A stretch of DNA of 52,395 nucleotides from Chloroflexota bacterium (GCA_005881215.1 VBDZ01000013.1:1-52395); one strand, 5' to 3'. Positions 44,734-52,395 are shown, counted from the stretch's first letter. Notes: generated by a model not told the origin, from the letters alone. Translations and numbers: made by a program.

Positions 44734-44740
44734 TGAAACC

Positions 44741-45322
44741 ATGGCGCGCCTCTCGATCCAGAAAGTGCACGTGGGCGAGAAGGACACGAATTGCTACATC
44801 GTGGCCTGTTCCGACACCAGGGAGGCGGTCGTCATCGACCCGGGCGATGATGCGCCCAAAATCCTGGGCCAGTTGCGCGGCCTGACCGTCCGCTGGATCG
44901 GCTTCACCCACGCGCACCCCGGGCACACCGGCGCCAAGGAGGCGGTGAAGGGGGCCACCCAGGCCCCGACGGCGATGCACCTCGCGGACGCGACCGCCCA
45001 GCTGAAGTCGGCGGATCGCTACCTGGTGGCGGGCGACACCCTGCCATTCGGCGCTTTCACCTTCGACGTCCTGCCGACCCCGGGCCACAGCCCGGGCGGA
45101 CTTTCGTTCAAGGTCGGCAACCACGTGTTCACCGGCGACACGCTGATGGCCGGCAAGATCGGCCGCGTTGACCTTCCGGGCTCGAGCCCGCAGCAGATGC
45201 TGCTCAGCCTGCACGGCCAGCTGCTGACGTTGCCGGACAATACGGTGATCTATCCGGGCCATGGTCCGAACACCACGATCGGCGCCGAGCGGGTCGGCAA
45301 CCCCTATCTTCGAGTCCGCTGA
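44741..45322 (+). CDS. MBL-fold hydrolase with altered metal site
   Basis: The 193-aa protein has the metallo-beta-lactamase fold of the glyoxalase II type: NCYIV, VVIDPGDDAPK, TPGHSPGG, FTGDTLMAGKIGR and a last YPGHGP. The metal motif, normally HxHxDH, reads HAHPGH (His57, His59, Gly61, His62), so the Asp that binds the second metal is Gly (codon GGG). The other ligands (His in TPGHS, Asp in FTGD, His in YPGH) are kept. A one-metal enzyme or a binding protein is possible. ATG 44741 starts the family sequence. Convergent with fadD. Confidence 0.87.
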   Translation: MARLSIQKVHVGEKDTNCYIVACSDTREAVVIDPGDDAPKILGQLRGLTVRWIGFTHAHPGHTGAKEAVKGATQAPTAMHLADATAQLKSADRYLVAGDTLPFGAFTFDVLPTPGHSPGGLSFKVGNHVFTGDTLMAGKIGRVDLPGSSPQQMLLSLHGQLLTLPDNTVIYPGHGPNTTIGAERVGNPYLRVR

Positions 45323-45329
45323 CGCCGGG

Positions 45330-47144
45330 TCAGGCGGTCTTCTTCTCTGCGTAAAGGCTTTCGATTTCGGCGCGGTACTTTTCCGCGATCCGCTTGCGCT
45401 TGACCTTCATACTGGGGGTGAGCTCGTCGCCGACGACGAAGTCGGCGTCGAGGATTTTCCACTTCTTGATCTGTTCCGGATGCGAGAGCCCTCGATTGAC
45501 GTCGGCGATTGCTTGCTCGACCAGCCGGCTGGCACCCGGGTCAGCGATCCCGCCGCGTGTCTCGCGAGCATCACGATCGAGGGTGATCAGGGCCGCGACA
45601 AACGGACGGCCGTCACCGAGCACGACCGCCTGGCCGATGCCTCGGTGGCTGCGGAGCTGGGTCTCCATCGCCCCCGGCGCCACGTACTTTCCGCCCGAGG
45701 TCTTGAACAGGTCCTTCTTGCGATCGGTGATCTTCAGGTAGCCGTCCTTGTCGAGCTCGCCGATATCGCCGGTCTTGAGCCAGCCATCCACCAGGTCCTC
45801 GTGAGTCGCCCTGGGATCCTTGTAGTAACCGGCAAAGACATTGCCGCCTTTCACCAGGATCTCCCCATCGTCCGCGATCCCAATCTCGACACCCGGAAGC
45901 GGCAGCCCAACGGTTCCGAAGCGCGCCTTCCCCGGCCGGTTGAAGGTAGCCGGCGCCGTGGTTTCCGTCAAGCCATAGCCTTCGAGGATCTCGATCCCGA
46001 GACCGTAGAAGAAGCGCAGCATGTCGGGTGAGACCGCCGCCGACCCACTGACGCAGATCTGGATCTTGTCGAAGCCGAGCGTCTCGCGGATCTTTCGAAA
46101 CACGAGGCGGTCGGCGAGGGACCACTGCCAGCGGACCAGGGGCGACGCTGGTTTGCCCTTTTCATAGGCTGCCGTCCGCATCGCGCCCGCCAGCAGCGCC
46201 CAATCCCGGATCATCCGGCGCGGCCCGCGAACCCGGTCCATCTTGTCGCGGATCCCGGCGTAGATCTTCTCCCACAATCGCGGCACCGACGTGAAATAGG
46301 TCGGATGGACGTCGTGGACGGCCTCCATCACCTTGTCGACGGTGGGACAGAAATACACCTGGCAGCCGGTGCACAGTTGCCGCAGGTGGCTGACCACCCG
46401 CTCGAGGATATGCGCCAGCGGCAGGTAGGACACGACCCGATCACTCGCATCGCCACGAAAACACTGCAGGGTGGCACTTGCGGTCCAGGTCAGGTTGCGG
46501 TGGGTCAGGATGGCGGCCTTGGGAACGCCGGTTGTCCCCGAGGTGTAAATCAAGCTGGCGGTGTCGTCGGGCTCGACCGCCTGCCAGCGGCTGACCAACA
46601 GGCCGGGTCGCGAGCGGCCAAAATCGTCACCGCGGCGCAACGCCTGATCCCAGCTGATGGCCCACCCTTCCAACTCGGATGCATCGCCGTCGACCAGGAT
46701 GACCCGCTGCAAGAGCGGGAGTTCGCCTCGCAAGGCGAGAACCTGGTCGAGCAGCTTGCGATCCTCGACCACCAGCACCTTCGATTCGGAATGGCTGAGC
46801 AGGTATTTGACCTGGTCGGGGGCCAGCGTCTGGTAGATGGCGACCGTGACCAGGCCGGCGTGGAGGATCGCCAGGTCGGTGATCTGCCATTCGGGCCGGT
46901 TGGCCGACCAGACGGCGACCCGGTCCTGCGGTCGCAGGCCCTCGGCCACCAGGGCGTTGCCCAGCCGGCTGACCGCCCGGGCGTACTCGGCCCAGTTGAT
47001 CGGAACCCATCGCTGGCCGACCTTGAAGAACAGCGCCGGCGCATCTGGCCGCTCGGCCGCGGTCCGCTGGAACAGCGCGGGGACCGTTTCAGGCCGTCCC
47101 GTCGACTCGGCAGCCGGCTCGGGCGCGCGAACGGCCGAGCTCAT
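45330..47144 (-). CDS. fadD: Long-chain fatty-acid-CoA ligase (AMP-forming)
   Basis: This 604-aa ANL-superfamily enzyme has the ATP loop YTSGTTGVPKAA (about 196-207), EGYGLTETTA, the hinge region WLKTGDIGELDKDGYL and a terminal DRKKDLFKTSGGK with the adenylation Lys nearby. It resembles FadD15/FAA-type ligases of about 600 residues, which activate long-chain fatty acids to acyl-CoA. No other beta-oxidation gene is nearby. It is monocistronic, ends 7 bp from the MBL gene (convergent) and is divergent from DUF503. Its ATG is 6 nt behind a TATAGT box and has no ribosome site. Confidence 0.92.
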   Translation of the reverse strand: MSSAVRAPEPAAESTGRPETVPALFQRTAAERPDAPALFFKVGQRWVPINWAEYARAVSRLGNALVAEGLRPQDRVAVWSANRPEWQITDLAILHAGLVTVAIYQTLAPDQVKYLLSHSESKVLVVEDRKLLDQVLALRGELPLLQRVILVDGDASELEGWAISWDQALRRGDDFGRSRPGLLVSRWQAVEPDDTASLIYTSGTTGVPKAAILTHRNLTWTASATLQCFRGDASDRVVSYLPLAHILERVVSHLRQLCTGCQVYFCPTVDKVMEAVHDVHPTYFTSVPRLWEKIYAGIRDKMDRVRGPRRMIRDWALLAGAMRTAAYEKGKPASPLVRWQWSLADRLVFRKIRETLGFDKIQICVSGSAAVSPDMLRFFYGLGIEILEGYGLTETTAPATFNRPGKARFGTVGLPLPGVEIGIADDGEILVKGGNVFAGYYKDPRATHEDLVDGWLKTGDIGELDKDGYLKITDRKKDLFKTSGGKYVAPGAMETQLRSHRGIGQAVVLGDGRPFVAALITLDRDARETRGGIADPGASRLVEQAIADVNRGLSHPEQIKKWKILDADFVVGDELTPSMKVKRKRIAEKYRAEIESLYAEKKTA

Positions 47145-47150
47145 GCCGCC

Positions 47151-47178
47151 ACTATAGGAGAAGTTTCCCCGATTTCCA
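47151..47178 (-). promoter_or_regulatory. fadD promoter, apparently leaderless
   Basis: Minus strand: TGGAAA (47173-47178), 16-nt spacer, TATAGT (47151-47156), then 6 nt to the fadD ATG. The start of transcription would fall at the start codon. An inverted repeat CCGAT-TTCC-ATCGG (plus, about 47169-47182) overlaps the -35 and might be an operator. Confidence 0.5.
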
Positions 47179-47218
47179 TCGGTTTTCGACCATGGTTACG
47201 TATCCTTAGGGGACAGCT

Positions 47219-47509
47219 ATGGTTGTGGGCACCTGCGAGCTCATCTTCCAACTGCCCGAAAATCACAGCCTCAAAGGAAAACGCCAGGTCAGCCGATCCA
47301 TCGTGCAACAAATCCGCAGTCGCTTCAACGTTTCCGTCGCCGAAGTGGCGGCGTTGGACCGCTGGCAGACGCTGTCGATCGGGGTGACGTGCGCCAGCAA
47401 CGACAGCCGGTACGCCAACGAAGTCTTGAGCAAGATCGTCGACTTCGTCGAGGATCACAACGGCGGCGCCGTTCTCCACCAGCACCACATCGAGATTCTC
47501 AGAACATGA
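47219..47509 (+). CDS. DUF503 family protein (YlxP-like)
   Basis: The 96-aa protein matches DUF503: MVVGTCELIFQLPENHSLKGKR, VVQQIRSRFNVSVAEV and the WQTLSIGVTCASND region. YlxP-type members usually sit next to nusA-infB-rbfA and are thought to act in ribosome maturation; no such neighbour is here. A ribosome site AGGGGA lies 5 nt before the ATG. Its stop overlaps the start of the HEAT-repeat gene (ATGA), so the two are made together. Confidence 0.88.
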   Translation: MVVGTCELIFQLPENHSLKGKRQVSRSIVQQIRSRFNVSVAEVAALDRWQTLSIGVTCASNDSRYANEVLSKIVDFVEDHNGGAVLHQHHIEILRT

Positions 47510-48432
47510 ACCCGGCAACGAGCGCTCAGGATATCGGCACCGTCGAGGAGGGCCCGCTCTCCGCCGTGCTGGCCGCGCTGGCCAGGGATGATCCGGGCGC
47601 GGTCGTCGCCGCACTCGACGGTCAGCTTCACCACGGACGTCCGGGCAGCCCGGCGGCCTTGCGCCAGCAGGTCGGGGAACGGCTGGCCACGGCGCTGGCG
47701 GAGCAGAGCGGCCGGGTGATGCGCTGGATCGATTCGCTCGCCAGCTCGCCATCGCCGACCGGACGGCAGGTGGCCTGCCTGCTGCTGGCCAGCTACTACC
47801 CGAGCGACCCCGATCGCGTCCTACGAGCGGCGGAGCAGCTTGCTGAAGATCCGCATTGGGAAGTGCGAGAGGCGGCCGGTGGGCTCTTGGGGTCACTGCT
47901 CGACCGCGACTTCGACCGGCTGCGACAGCGGCTCGAAGTGCTTCGCAACTCAAAGTCGGAGAATCTGCGCCGCTCGGTCGTGCTGGCCGTGAAGTACGCC
48001 GCCCGCCGGGACAAGCCGGAGCGCGTGCCGGAGCTGCTGGCGCTGATTCACCCGGTGCTGCGAGACCAGGAGGCCTACGTGCGCCGCAACCTCGGTCCCT
48101 ACACCATCGGCGACGCCCTGCTGCGGGTCGATCCCAAAGAGACACTGCGAAGCCTTCGCGAGTGGTCCCGCGACCGCGATCCGATGGTGCGCTGGAACGT
48201 CGCGATGGCGTTCTCCAGCGCCATCGGCTCCTTTCACTGGCCGGCGGCGAAGTCGATCCTGGAGCGGCTGGCGAAAGGCCCTGAGCCGCTGGTCCGGAGC
48301 GCGGTGGCGAAGGCGATGCGTCGCTGCCGGCAGCGCTACACCGACGAAGTGGAAGCCACCCGGTTGCGCTGGCTCAAAGATCGGGACCGATCGCCAACCG
48401 CCGAGCTGGTGGGTCCGCTCAAGCGGCGCTAG
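47506..48432 (+). CDS. HEAT-repeat / AlkD-like helical protein
   Basis: The 308-aa product is all helical with HEAT-like repeats, for example DPHWEVREAAGGLLGSLL, ENLRRSVVLAVKYAA, EAYVRRNLGPYTIGDALL and DPMVRWNVAMAFSSA, spaced by about 37 residues (about 120-290). This resembles the DNA-alkylation-repair AlkD superhelix or general adaptor HEAT proteins. The catalytic Asp-Trp pair of AlkD cannot be assigned with confidence. It is translationally coupled to DUF503. The unrelated first 45 residues are low in structure. Confidence 0.7.
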   Translation: MNPATSAQDIGTVEEGPLSAVLAALARDDPGAVVAALDGQLHHGRPGSPAALRQQVGERLATALAEQSGRVMRWIDSLASSPSPTGRQVACLLLASYYPSDPDRVLRAAEQLAEDPHWEVREAAGGLLGSLLDRDFDRLRQRLEVLRNSKSENLRRSVVLAVKYAARRDKPERVPELLALIHPVLRDQEAYVRRNLGPYTIGDALLRVDPKETLRSLREWSRDRDPMVRWNVAMAFSSAIGSFHWPAAKSILERLAKGPEPLVRSAVAKAMRRCRQRYTDEVEATRLRWLKDRDRSPTAELVGPLKRR

Positions 48433-48505
48433 ACGGCAGCCATCGGGCTGGGCCTTTTGCGCGGCCCCTGCGCAGGCGCTCCCATCCTTCCGCGTTATTG
48501 TTGAA

Positions 48506-49249
48506 ATGGACGCCTCCGCCGCGGCCTTCCAGCTGGCCGCCATCTTGTTTATCTTGGGCGTGCTGTTCCTGGCGTTGAGCGTTTGGCTCCGTCTGCGCTG
48601 GGTATCCCATCCGGTCGACACGGCCGCGGTCGCCCGAACCGTCCGGATCAATTTGGTTGGGTATGCGCTTCAGCTGGGCGGAGCCATTGTGTTCCTGGCC
48701 AAAGTCGCGCTACCGGTCGCTACGGTGCTCCTCGTCGTGAGTGGCACCTGGCTGGTGCTGTGCGTGCAAAGCCGCCCGCGGCGCGTTCACGTCGAATCGG
48801 ACACCATCTTTCGCTGTACTCGTGAAGAGGCTTTTGCCCTGCTGGGTGACCCGCGGAAGGAACCGCTGTACTTTCCAGAGACCGAGCGCACCGAAGTAGG
48901 CTCGGCTGGGGAGATGGCCGTGGGAACGGTGATTCGCGGCTGGGTCCGGATCCCCCGAGATTCGAGCCATCATGGCCTCTATCTGGTAGCGGAGGAGGTC
49001 ATTACCGAATATGATCCGCCTCGCATCTGCGTCACGCGCATCGTCGGCAAGTCGGCGCAAACCCGACTCGTCTTCAACGCCGTCGCCGACGGAACCCACG
49101 TGACGGCGGTCTACGACAGCGTGATCGAGTTTGAGCCGGCCGTGACGGGTGGTGTGTTTTTTCGCGGCGAAGCAGAACGCCGCATCCTCAAGAGCCGGCA
49201 AGCGGCTTGGGAACGGGCCAGGCTCATCCTCGAGCATCCAGCGGTTTAG
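48506..49249 (+). CDS. Membrane-anchored SRPBCC-domain protein
   Basis: The 247-aa product has three transmembrane helices at the N-terminus (about 7-29, 45-64, 68-88), then a basic link RPRRVHVESD and a soluble domain (about 98-245) of START/Bet v1 type (polyketide cyclase). Seen there are TIFRCTREEAFALLGDPRKEP, VITEYDPPRICVTRI and a long last helix. Such domains bind lipids or other hydrophobic ligands in a deep cavity. The membrane anchor would place the cavity at the bilayer surface. It is separate from its neighbours; a weak hairpin lies before it. Ligand unknown. Confidence 0.72.
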   Translation: MDASAAAFQLAAILFILGVLFLALSVWLRLRWVSHPVDTAAVARTVRINLVGYALQLGGAIVFLAKVALPVATVLLVVSGTWLVLCVQSRPRRVHVESDTIFRCTREEAFALLGDPRKEPLYFPETERTEVGSAGEMAVGTVIRGWVRIPRDSSHHGLYLVAEEVITEYDPPRICVTRIVGKSAQTRLVFNAVADGTHVTAVYDSVIEFEPAVTGGVFFRGEAERRILKSRQAAWERARLILEHPAV

Positions 49250-49283
49250 CTGCGGGGCCCCCGGCCTACTATGGCCGTAGATT

Positions 49284-51689
49284 TTGAGCGAAGTCCTTGC
49301 AGATCCCGCATCCCTGATCGACGCCTTCCAGGCAACCCTGCCGTGGCCGCTCGATCCCTTTCAAATTGAGGCGATCGAAAAGCTCGAGTCGCACGATGGC
49401 GTCCTCGTGTCCGCGCCGACCAGCTCGGGCAAGACGGTCATCGCGGACTACGCGGTCTTCCGGGCCTTGCAGACGGACACGCGCGCCATCTACACCACGC
49501 CGCTGAAGGCGCTATCGAACCAGAAGTACCGGGATTACCGCCGCCTGCACGGCGACGGCTATGTCGGGCTGGTCACGGGCGAGAACACCATCAACCCGCT
49601 GGCGCCAGTGGTGGTGATGACCACCGAGATCCTGCGCAACCTTATTTATGAAGACCCGGAGCGGCTGCAGCGGGTGCGCTACGTCATCCTCGACGAGGTC
49701 CACTACATCGACGATTTTCCACGTGGCGCCGTCTGGGAAGAGATCATCATCCAGGCCCCGCGCCACATCAAGTTCATCGGGCTGTCGGCGACCATCAGCA
49801 ATTTCCAGGAAGTTGCCGAGTGGATGAGCGTGCAGCGCGGCGACATCGCGACCATCAGCGTCACCCGGCGACCGGTCGAGCTCCGCCTCTGGCTGGCGGT
49901 GCGCAATGAGTTCTATCCGCTGCTCGACCAGCAGGGTGGTATCCCGCGCGAGACCCGGCATGCGGCCCAGGCCGAGGATTCGACCGATTTCCGCCTCTCC
50001 CAGCTTCGTCGGCCGCCAGAGAATGACCTTCTGCCGGTGGTCGACCGGCTGCGGAGTCGGGAATTCGTCCCGGCCATCTACTTCATCTTTTCGCGGCGGG
50101 GCTGCCGCGAGGCGCTGGCGCGCTGCGCCGGTCACGGTTTCGACCTGACCACGGACGCCGAGAAGGCGCTGATCGACGAACTGGTCAAAGGGCGCCTCGA
50201 CCAGATCGAAGATCGCGACGAGGCCGCCCTCTACCTCGATCTCCTCGACGGCGAGACGCTGCGACGGGGGCTGGCGATGCATCACGCCGGGCTCCTTCCC
50301 TACATGAAGGAGCTGGTTGAAGATCTGTTCCAGCGAGGCCTGATCAAGGTCGTGTTTGCGACCGAAACGCTATCGCTCGGCATCCACATGCCGGCGCGGG
50401 CCTGTGTGGTGTCCTCCTTCACCAAGTTCGATGGCAGCGACTTCGCGGCGCTGACCTCGGGCGAGCTGACCCAGTTGATGGGGCGCGCCGGCCGGCGCGG
50501 GATCGACCCAATCGGGCACGGGGTGATCCTCAAGGAGCCGGACGTCGACATCGGCACCATCTTCGAGGCCGCCACCGGCGAGGAGATGACGGTCGAGAGC
50601 AAGTTCGCGCCGACCTACAACATGGCGCTGAACCTGCTGCGCTACCACCGGCCGGAGGAGGTCGACTCCTTGATGGAGCGCTCCTTCGGTCAGTTCCAGA
50701 AGATGGTCGCTCGCGGGGACCTGGGCGAGCGGCTCGCCAACCTGCGCCAGCGCCTGGCGGATGTGACCACGACCCGGTTCCAGGCGCAGGGCGAACCCTG
50801 CTGCACCGAGCGGACCTTTACCTCGTTCGTCCGAGCTGAGGAGGAGATCGCCTCGCTGCGCGTCCGGATGCGGCGGGTGCGGCGGGAGCACTGGCATGGC
50901 CGCGGGCGGCGGCGCCGCGGCAGCGCGACTCGAGATGCCGGCGGCCAGACGCTCGCCGAGATGAAGGAGGAGCTTCAGGGCTGGCAATACAAACTGAACC
51001 AGCTGCCCTGCCGCAAGTGCCCGTTCCTTGCCGAACATCGGGCGCATCACACCGAGGTCCGAGAGCTACAGGCGCGGATCCGGACCTCAGAGCACGACGC
51101 CGAGCGCAGCCAGGGCGAATACCGCCGGCGGATGCACGCCTTACGGGGCGTGCTCGAAGAGCTCGGCTTCCTGGAGGGGGCGGTCCCCACCGAGAAGGGG
51201 CAGCTCGCCGCCCGGATCTACGGCGAAAATAGCCTGATCGTGACCCAGGCGATCGCGGACGGCTGGCTCGAAGAGCTGACGCCGGCCGAGCTCGCCGCCT
51301 CGCTGGTGATGGTCACCGCCGAAGATCGCAACCGCGACCGTCCCCGCGAGCGACGCCGCTTCCCCACCAGCAGCATCGCCCTGGCCCAGAAGCGGCTGCG
51401 CATCATCTATTACCGCTTCTCCGCTAGAGAGAAGGATCGAGGGGAAGAGAACCTGCGGCCGCTCTCAGGCGATTACGTGAACTTCACCTACGACTGGTGC
51501 AGCGGGCGGCCGCTGACCGAGATGCAGGCGCCGCACGACGTGGAGCTCGGTGACGCCGTCAAGGCGTTGAAGGGCCTCTACAGCGCGCTCCGCCAGATCG
51601 AGTGGGCGGTGTCGGATCGTCCCGCGCTGCGCAAGCTGGTGCTCAAGGCGCGAGAGAGCCTGGAACGCGATCTGATCACCCGCGTTTGA
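49284..51689 (+). CDS. Ski2-like (DSHCT) RNA helicase
   Basis: The 801-aa helicase has Walker A APTSSGKT (44-51), motif II DEVH (137-140, the DEVH type of Ski2/Mtr4), QLMGRAGRRGID (about 397-408, motif VI) and a C-terminal DSHCT-like domain (about 630-790) with FTYDWCSGRPL. An arch-like region between them has two cysteine clusters, CC (about 506) and CRKCPFLAEH (about 576-585), which may bind zinc. Family members in actinobacteria (HelY) unwind RNA in decay or maturation. TTG 49284 is used because MSEVLADPASLIDAF fits the family; no ribosome site is seen. Confidence 0.9.
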   Translation: MSEVLADPASLIDAFQATLPWPLDPFQIEAIEKLESHDGVLVSAPTSSGKTVIADYAVFRALQTDTRAIYTTPLKALSNQKYRDYRRLHGDGYVGLVTGENTINPLAPVVVMTTEILRNLIYEDPERLQRVRYVILDEVHYIDDFPRGAVWEEIIIQAPRHIKFIGLSATISNFQEVAEWMSVQRGDIATISVTRRPVELRLWLAVRNEFYPLLDQQGGIPRETRHAAQAEDSTDFRLSQLRRPPENDLLPVVDRLRSREFVPAIYFIFSRRGCREALARCAGHGFDLTTDAEKALIDELVKGRLDQIEDRDEAALYLDLLDGETLRRGLAMHHAGLLPYMKELVEDLFQRGLIKVVFATETLSLGIHMPARACVVSSFTKFDGSDFAALTSGELTQLMGRAGRRGIDPIGHGVILKEPDVDIGTIFEAATGEEMTVESKFAPTYNMALNLLRYHRPEEVDSLMERSFGQFQKMVARGDLGERLANLRQRLADVTTTRFQAQGEPCCTERTFTSFVRAEEEIASLRVRMRRVRREHWHGRGRRRRGSATRDAGGQTLAEMKEELQGWQYKLNQLPCRKCPFLAEHRAHHTEVRELQARIRTSEHDAERSQGEYRRRMHALRGVLEELGFLEGAVPTEKGQLAARIYGENSLIVTQAIADGWLEELTPAELAASLVMVTAEDRNRDRPRERRRFPTSSIALAQKRLRIIYYRFSAREKDRGEENLRPLSGDYVNFTYDWCSGRPLTEMQAPHDVELGDAVKALKGLYSALRQIEWAVSDRPALRKLVLKARESLERDLITRV

Positions 51690-51728
51690 TCTCCCTCCCC
51701 CGCTCGCGGGGGAGGGCAGGGTGGGGGC
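51690..51728. repeat. Dispersed G/C-run repeat, copy 3
   Basis: It is related to copies 1 and 2 in the same orientation: CTCCCTCCCCC, GCTCGC, GGGGGAGGG, CAGGG, TGGGGG. It fills the gap between the helicase stop (51689) and the stop of the convergent gene (51729). As a hairpin it could serve as a two-way terminator. Confidence 0.85.
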
Positions 51729-52253
51729 CTAGTCCCGACCTTCTTCCTGAGCCAGCTTCTCCGATATCCGATAGACCTGCTCGGGAAGGTCCGCGATGTC
51801 GTAGAAGCGCAGGGGCTTCTTGAGTCGCTTGGCGATGCCGAGCTGGACTTTGACACCCAGGCTCATCGTCCCGAAAACCCAAACCTCGTCGCAGCGGGAG
51901 AGCAGGTTGTTGATCGCCTCCCGCACCAGCTGCTTCGGCACGGTGTGCAGCAGGTAGTAATCGAAGAGCATGAACGGATTGATGGGCACATAGCCCTCAT
52001 CCAGGACCATCTTCGACACGTGCATCCGCCAGTAGAAGTTCCGATTGGACATCGCGATATAGATCAGTTTCTTGGGATGGCGAATCGTCTGTTCGAGCTG
52101 CTCCAGCGGGCTCGCCTCGGGAACCGGGGCGAAGATCGAGGCCAGGATGTCTTCGGCCGACTTGCCGCCCGCCGGCAGCTCGCCGGGCGCGGTCAGCGGC
52201 GCCGGTGGGGCTTCTTCAGGCTCGACGGCGTCGCGCTCGCGGTCCCCCGGCAT
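51729..52253 (-). CDS. Deoxyribosyltransferase-like protein of unknown function
   Basis: The 174-aa product has a low-complexity first 45 residues (Pro, Glu, Ala) and then a Rossmann-like domain: KLIYIAMSNRNFYWRMHV, EGYVPINPFMLFDYYLL, NNLLSRCDEVWVFGTMSLGV. The order of strands, with DEVWVFG followed by a glycine, recalls the nucleoside 2-deoxyribosyltransferase-like DUF4406/DUF7768 group. The catalytic Glu is not clearly placed. ATG 52253 is preferred; TTG 52292 would overlap the upstream gene more. It ends at the dispersed repeat. Confidence 0.62.
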   Translation of the reverse strand: MPGDRERDAVEPEEAPPAPLTAPGELPAGGKSAEDILASIFAPVPEASPLEQLEQTIRHPKKLIYIAMSNRNFYWRMHVSKMVLDEGYVPINPFMLFDYYLLHTVPKQLVREAINNLLSRCDEVWVFGTMSLGVKVQLGIAKRLKKPLRFYDIADLPEQVYRISEKLAQEEGRD

Positions 52254-52395
52254 GTTGTGGCGAAGTGTATGCGCCCGCAATTGGCTGGTCAAGCAAGGGG
52301 CGCACGAGCGGCCTCAACCGGCGCAGCGCCTGGTCAAGCAGGGCCCGATGGCCGACATCGTTCAGCCAGCGGCTGGCGCCGGACGGATGGGGCAA
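52216..52395 (-). CDS. C-terminal end of a probable uracil-DNA glycosylase (cut by the window edge)
   Basis: The minus frame is open to the window edge. Its first visible residues, LPHPSGASRWLN, match the HPSxxSxW leucine-loop motif II of uracil-DNA glycosylases of the family 4/5 type, which remove uracil from DNA. About 35 normal residues follow, then a basic tail GGPRARRRRA to a stop at 52216. The end overlaps the next gene's start by 38 bp. Only 59 residues are visible, so the call depends on the one motif. Confidence 0.65.
   Translation of the reverse strand: MPHPSGASRWLNDVGHRALLDQALRRLRPLVRPLLDQPIAGAYTSPQHAGGPRARRRRA

Overview
The window is about 52 kb of dense, high-GC (roughly two thirds G+C by eye) bacterial chromosome. 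It holds about 52 protein genes and two tRNA genes. I see no rRNA, insertion sequence, phage or CRISPR array. Nearly everything is core metabolism or housekeeping. The mix suggests a Terrabacteria-type organism such as Chloroflexota, Dormibacterota or a relative: a coproheme-type heme module (HemQ with HemE and HemH), type 2 IPP isomerase, DUF3105, an rplU-rpmA-obg-nadD-rsfS cluster, many lipoprotein signals, and several genes that look leaderless behind a TANNNT box. I cannot fix the phylum from sequence alone.

Layout. 1-4 kb (+): the end of a GGDEF/HD-GYP c-di-GMP enzyme, coupled to IPP isomerase and a polyprenyl diphosphate synthase, then a secreted SGNH hydrolase. 17.9-4.0 kb (-): a long run of valS, a zinc-ribbon membrane protein, a complex-I-antiporter-like protein, a second polytopic membrane protein, maf, a DUF11 lipoprotein, DUF3105, rplU, rpmA, obg, nadD, rsfS and a PucR-type regulator. 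17.9-20.0 kb (+): a lipoprotein with many Asp-box repeats. 26-20 kb (-): tRNA-Leu, tig, clpP, clpX and lon, a protein-quality-control block. 26.2-27.3 kb (+): psuG and a small protein.

36-27.2 kb (-): an operon of class III aminotransferase, aldehyde dehydrogenase, alpha/beta hydrolase with Cys as nucleophile, ureohydrolase, FAD amine/amino-acid oxidase, PpiC-type lipoprotein and ThpR. tRNA-Arg, galT and a small membrane protein follow. The first genes read as a route from arginine, agmatine or polyamine nitrogen through an amino-aldehyde. 36.2-37 kb: an orphan membrane protein. 37-40 kb (+): a Tat-exported amidase, then a solo ParA with a tiny overlapping partner. 44.7-40 kb (-): hemQ-hemE-hemH-ABC exporter. 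44.7-52.4 kb: an MBL-fold protein lacking a metal Asp, FadD, DUF503 with a HEAT-repeat protein, a membrane-anchored SRPBCC protein, a Ski2-like helicase, a deoxyribosyltransferase-like hypothetical, and the 3' end of a probable uracil-DNA glycosylase.

The most notable non-gene signals are: (i) three copies of a G/C-run dispersed repeat, each directly behind a minus-strand stop codon; (ii) a recurrent TANNNT box 6-8 nt before the start codons of transcript-leading genes, which implies leaderless mRNAs. I found no clear-cut new defence or mobile system. The best candidates for undescribed biology are the orphan antiporter-like pair, the ParA plus small-partner pair, and the altered active sites of two enzymes.
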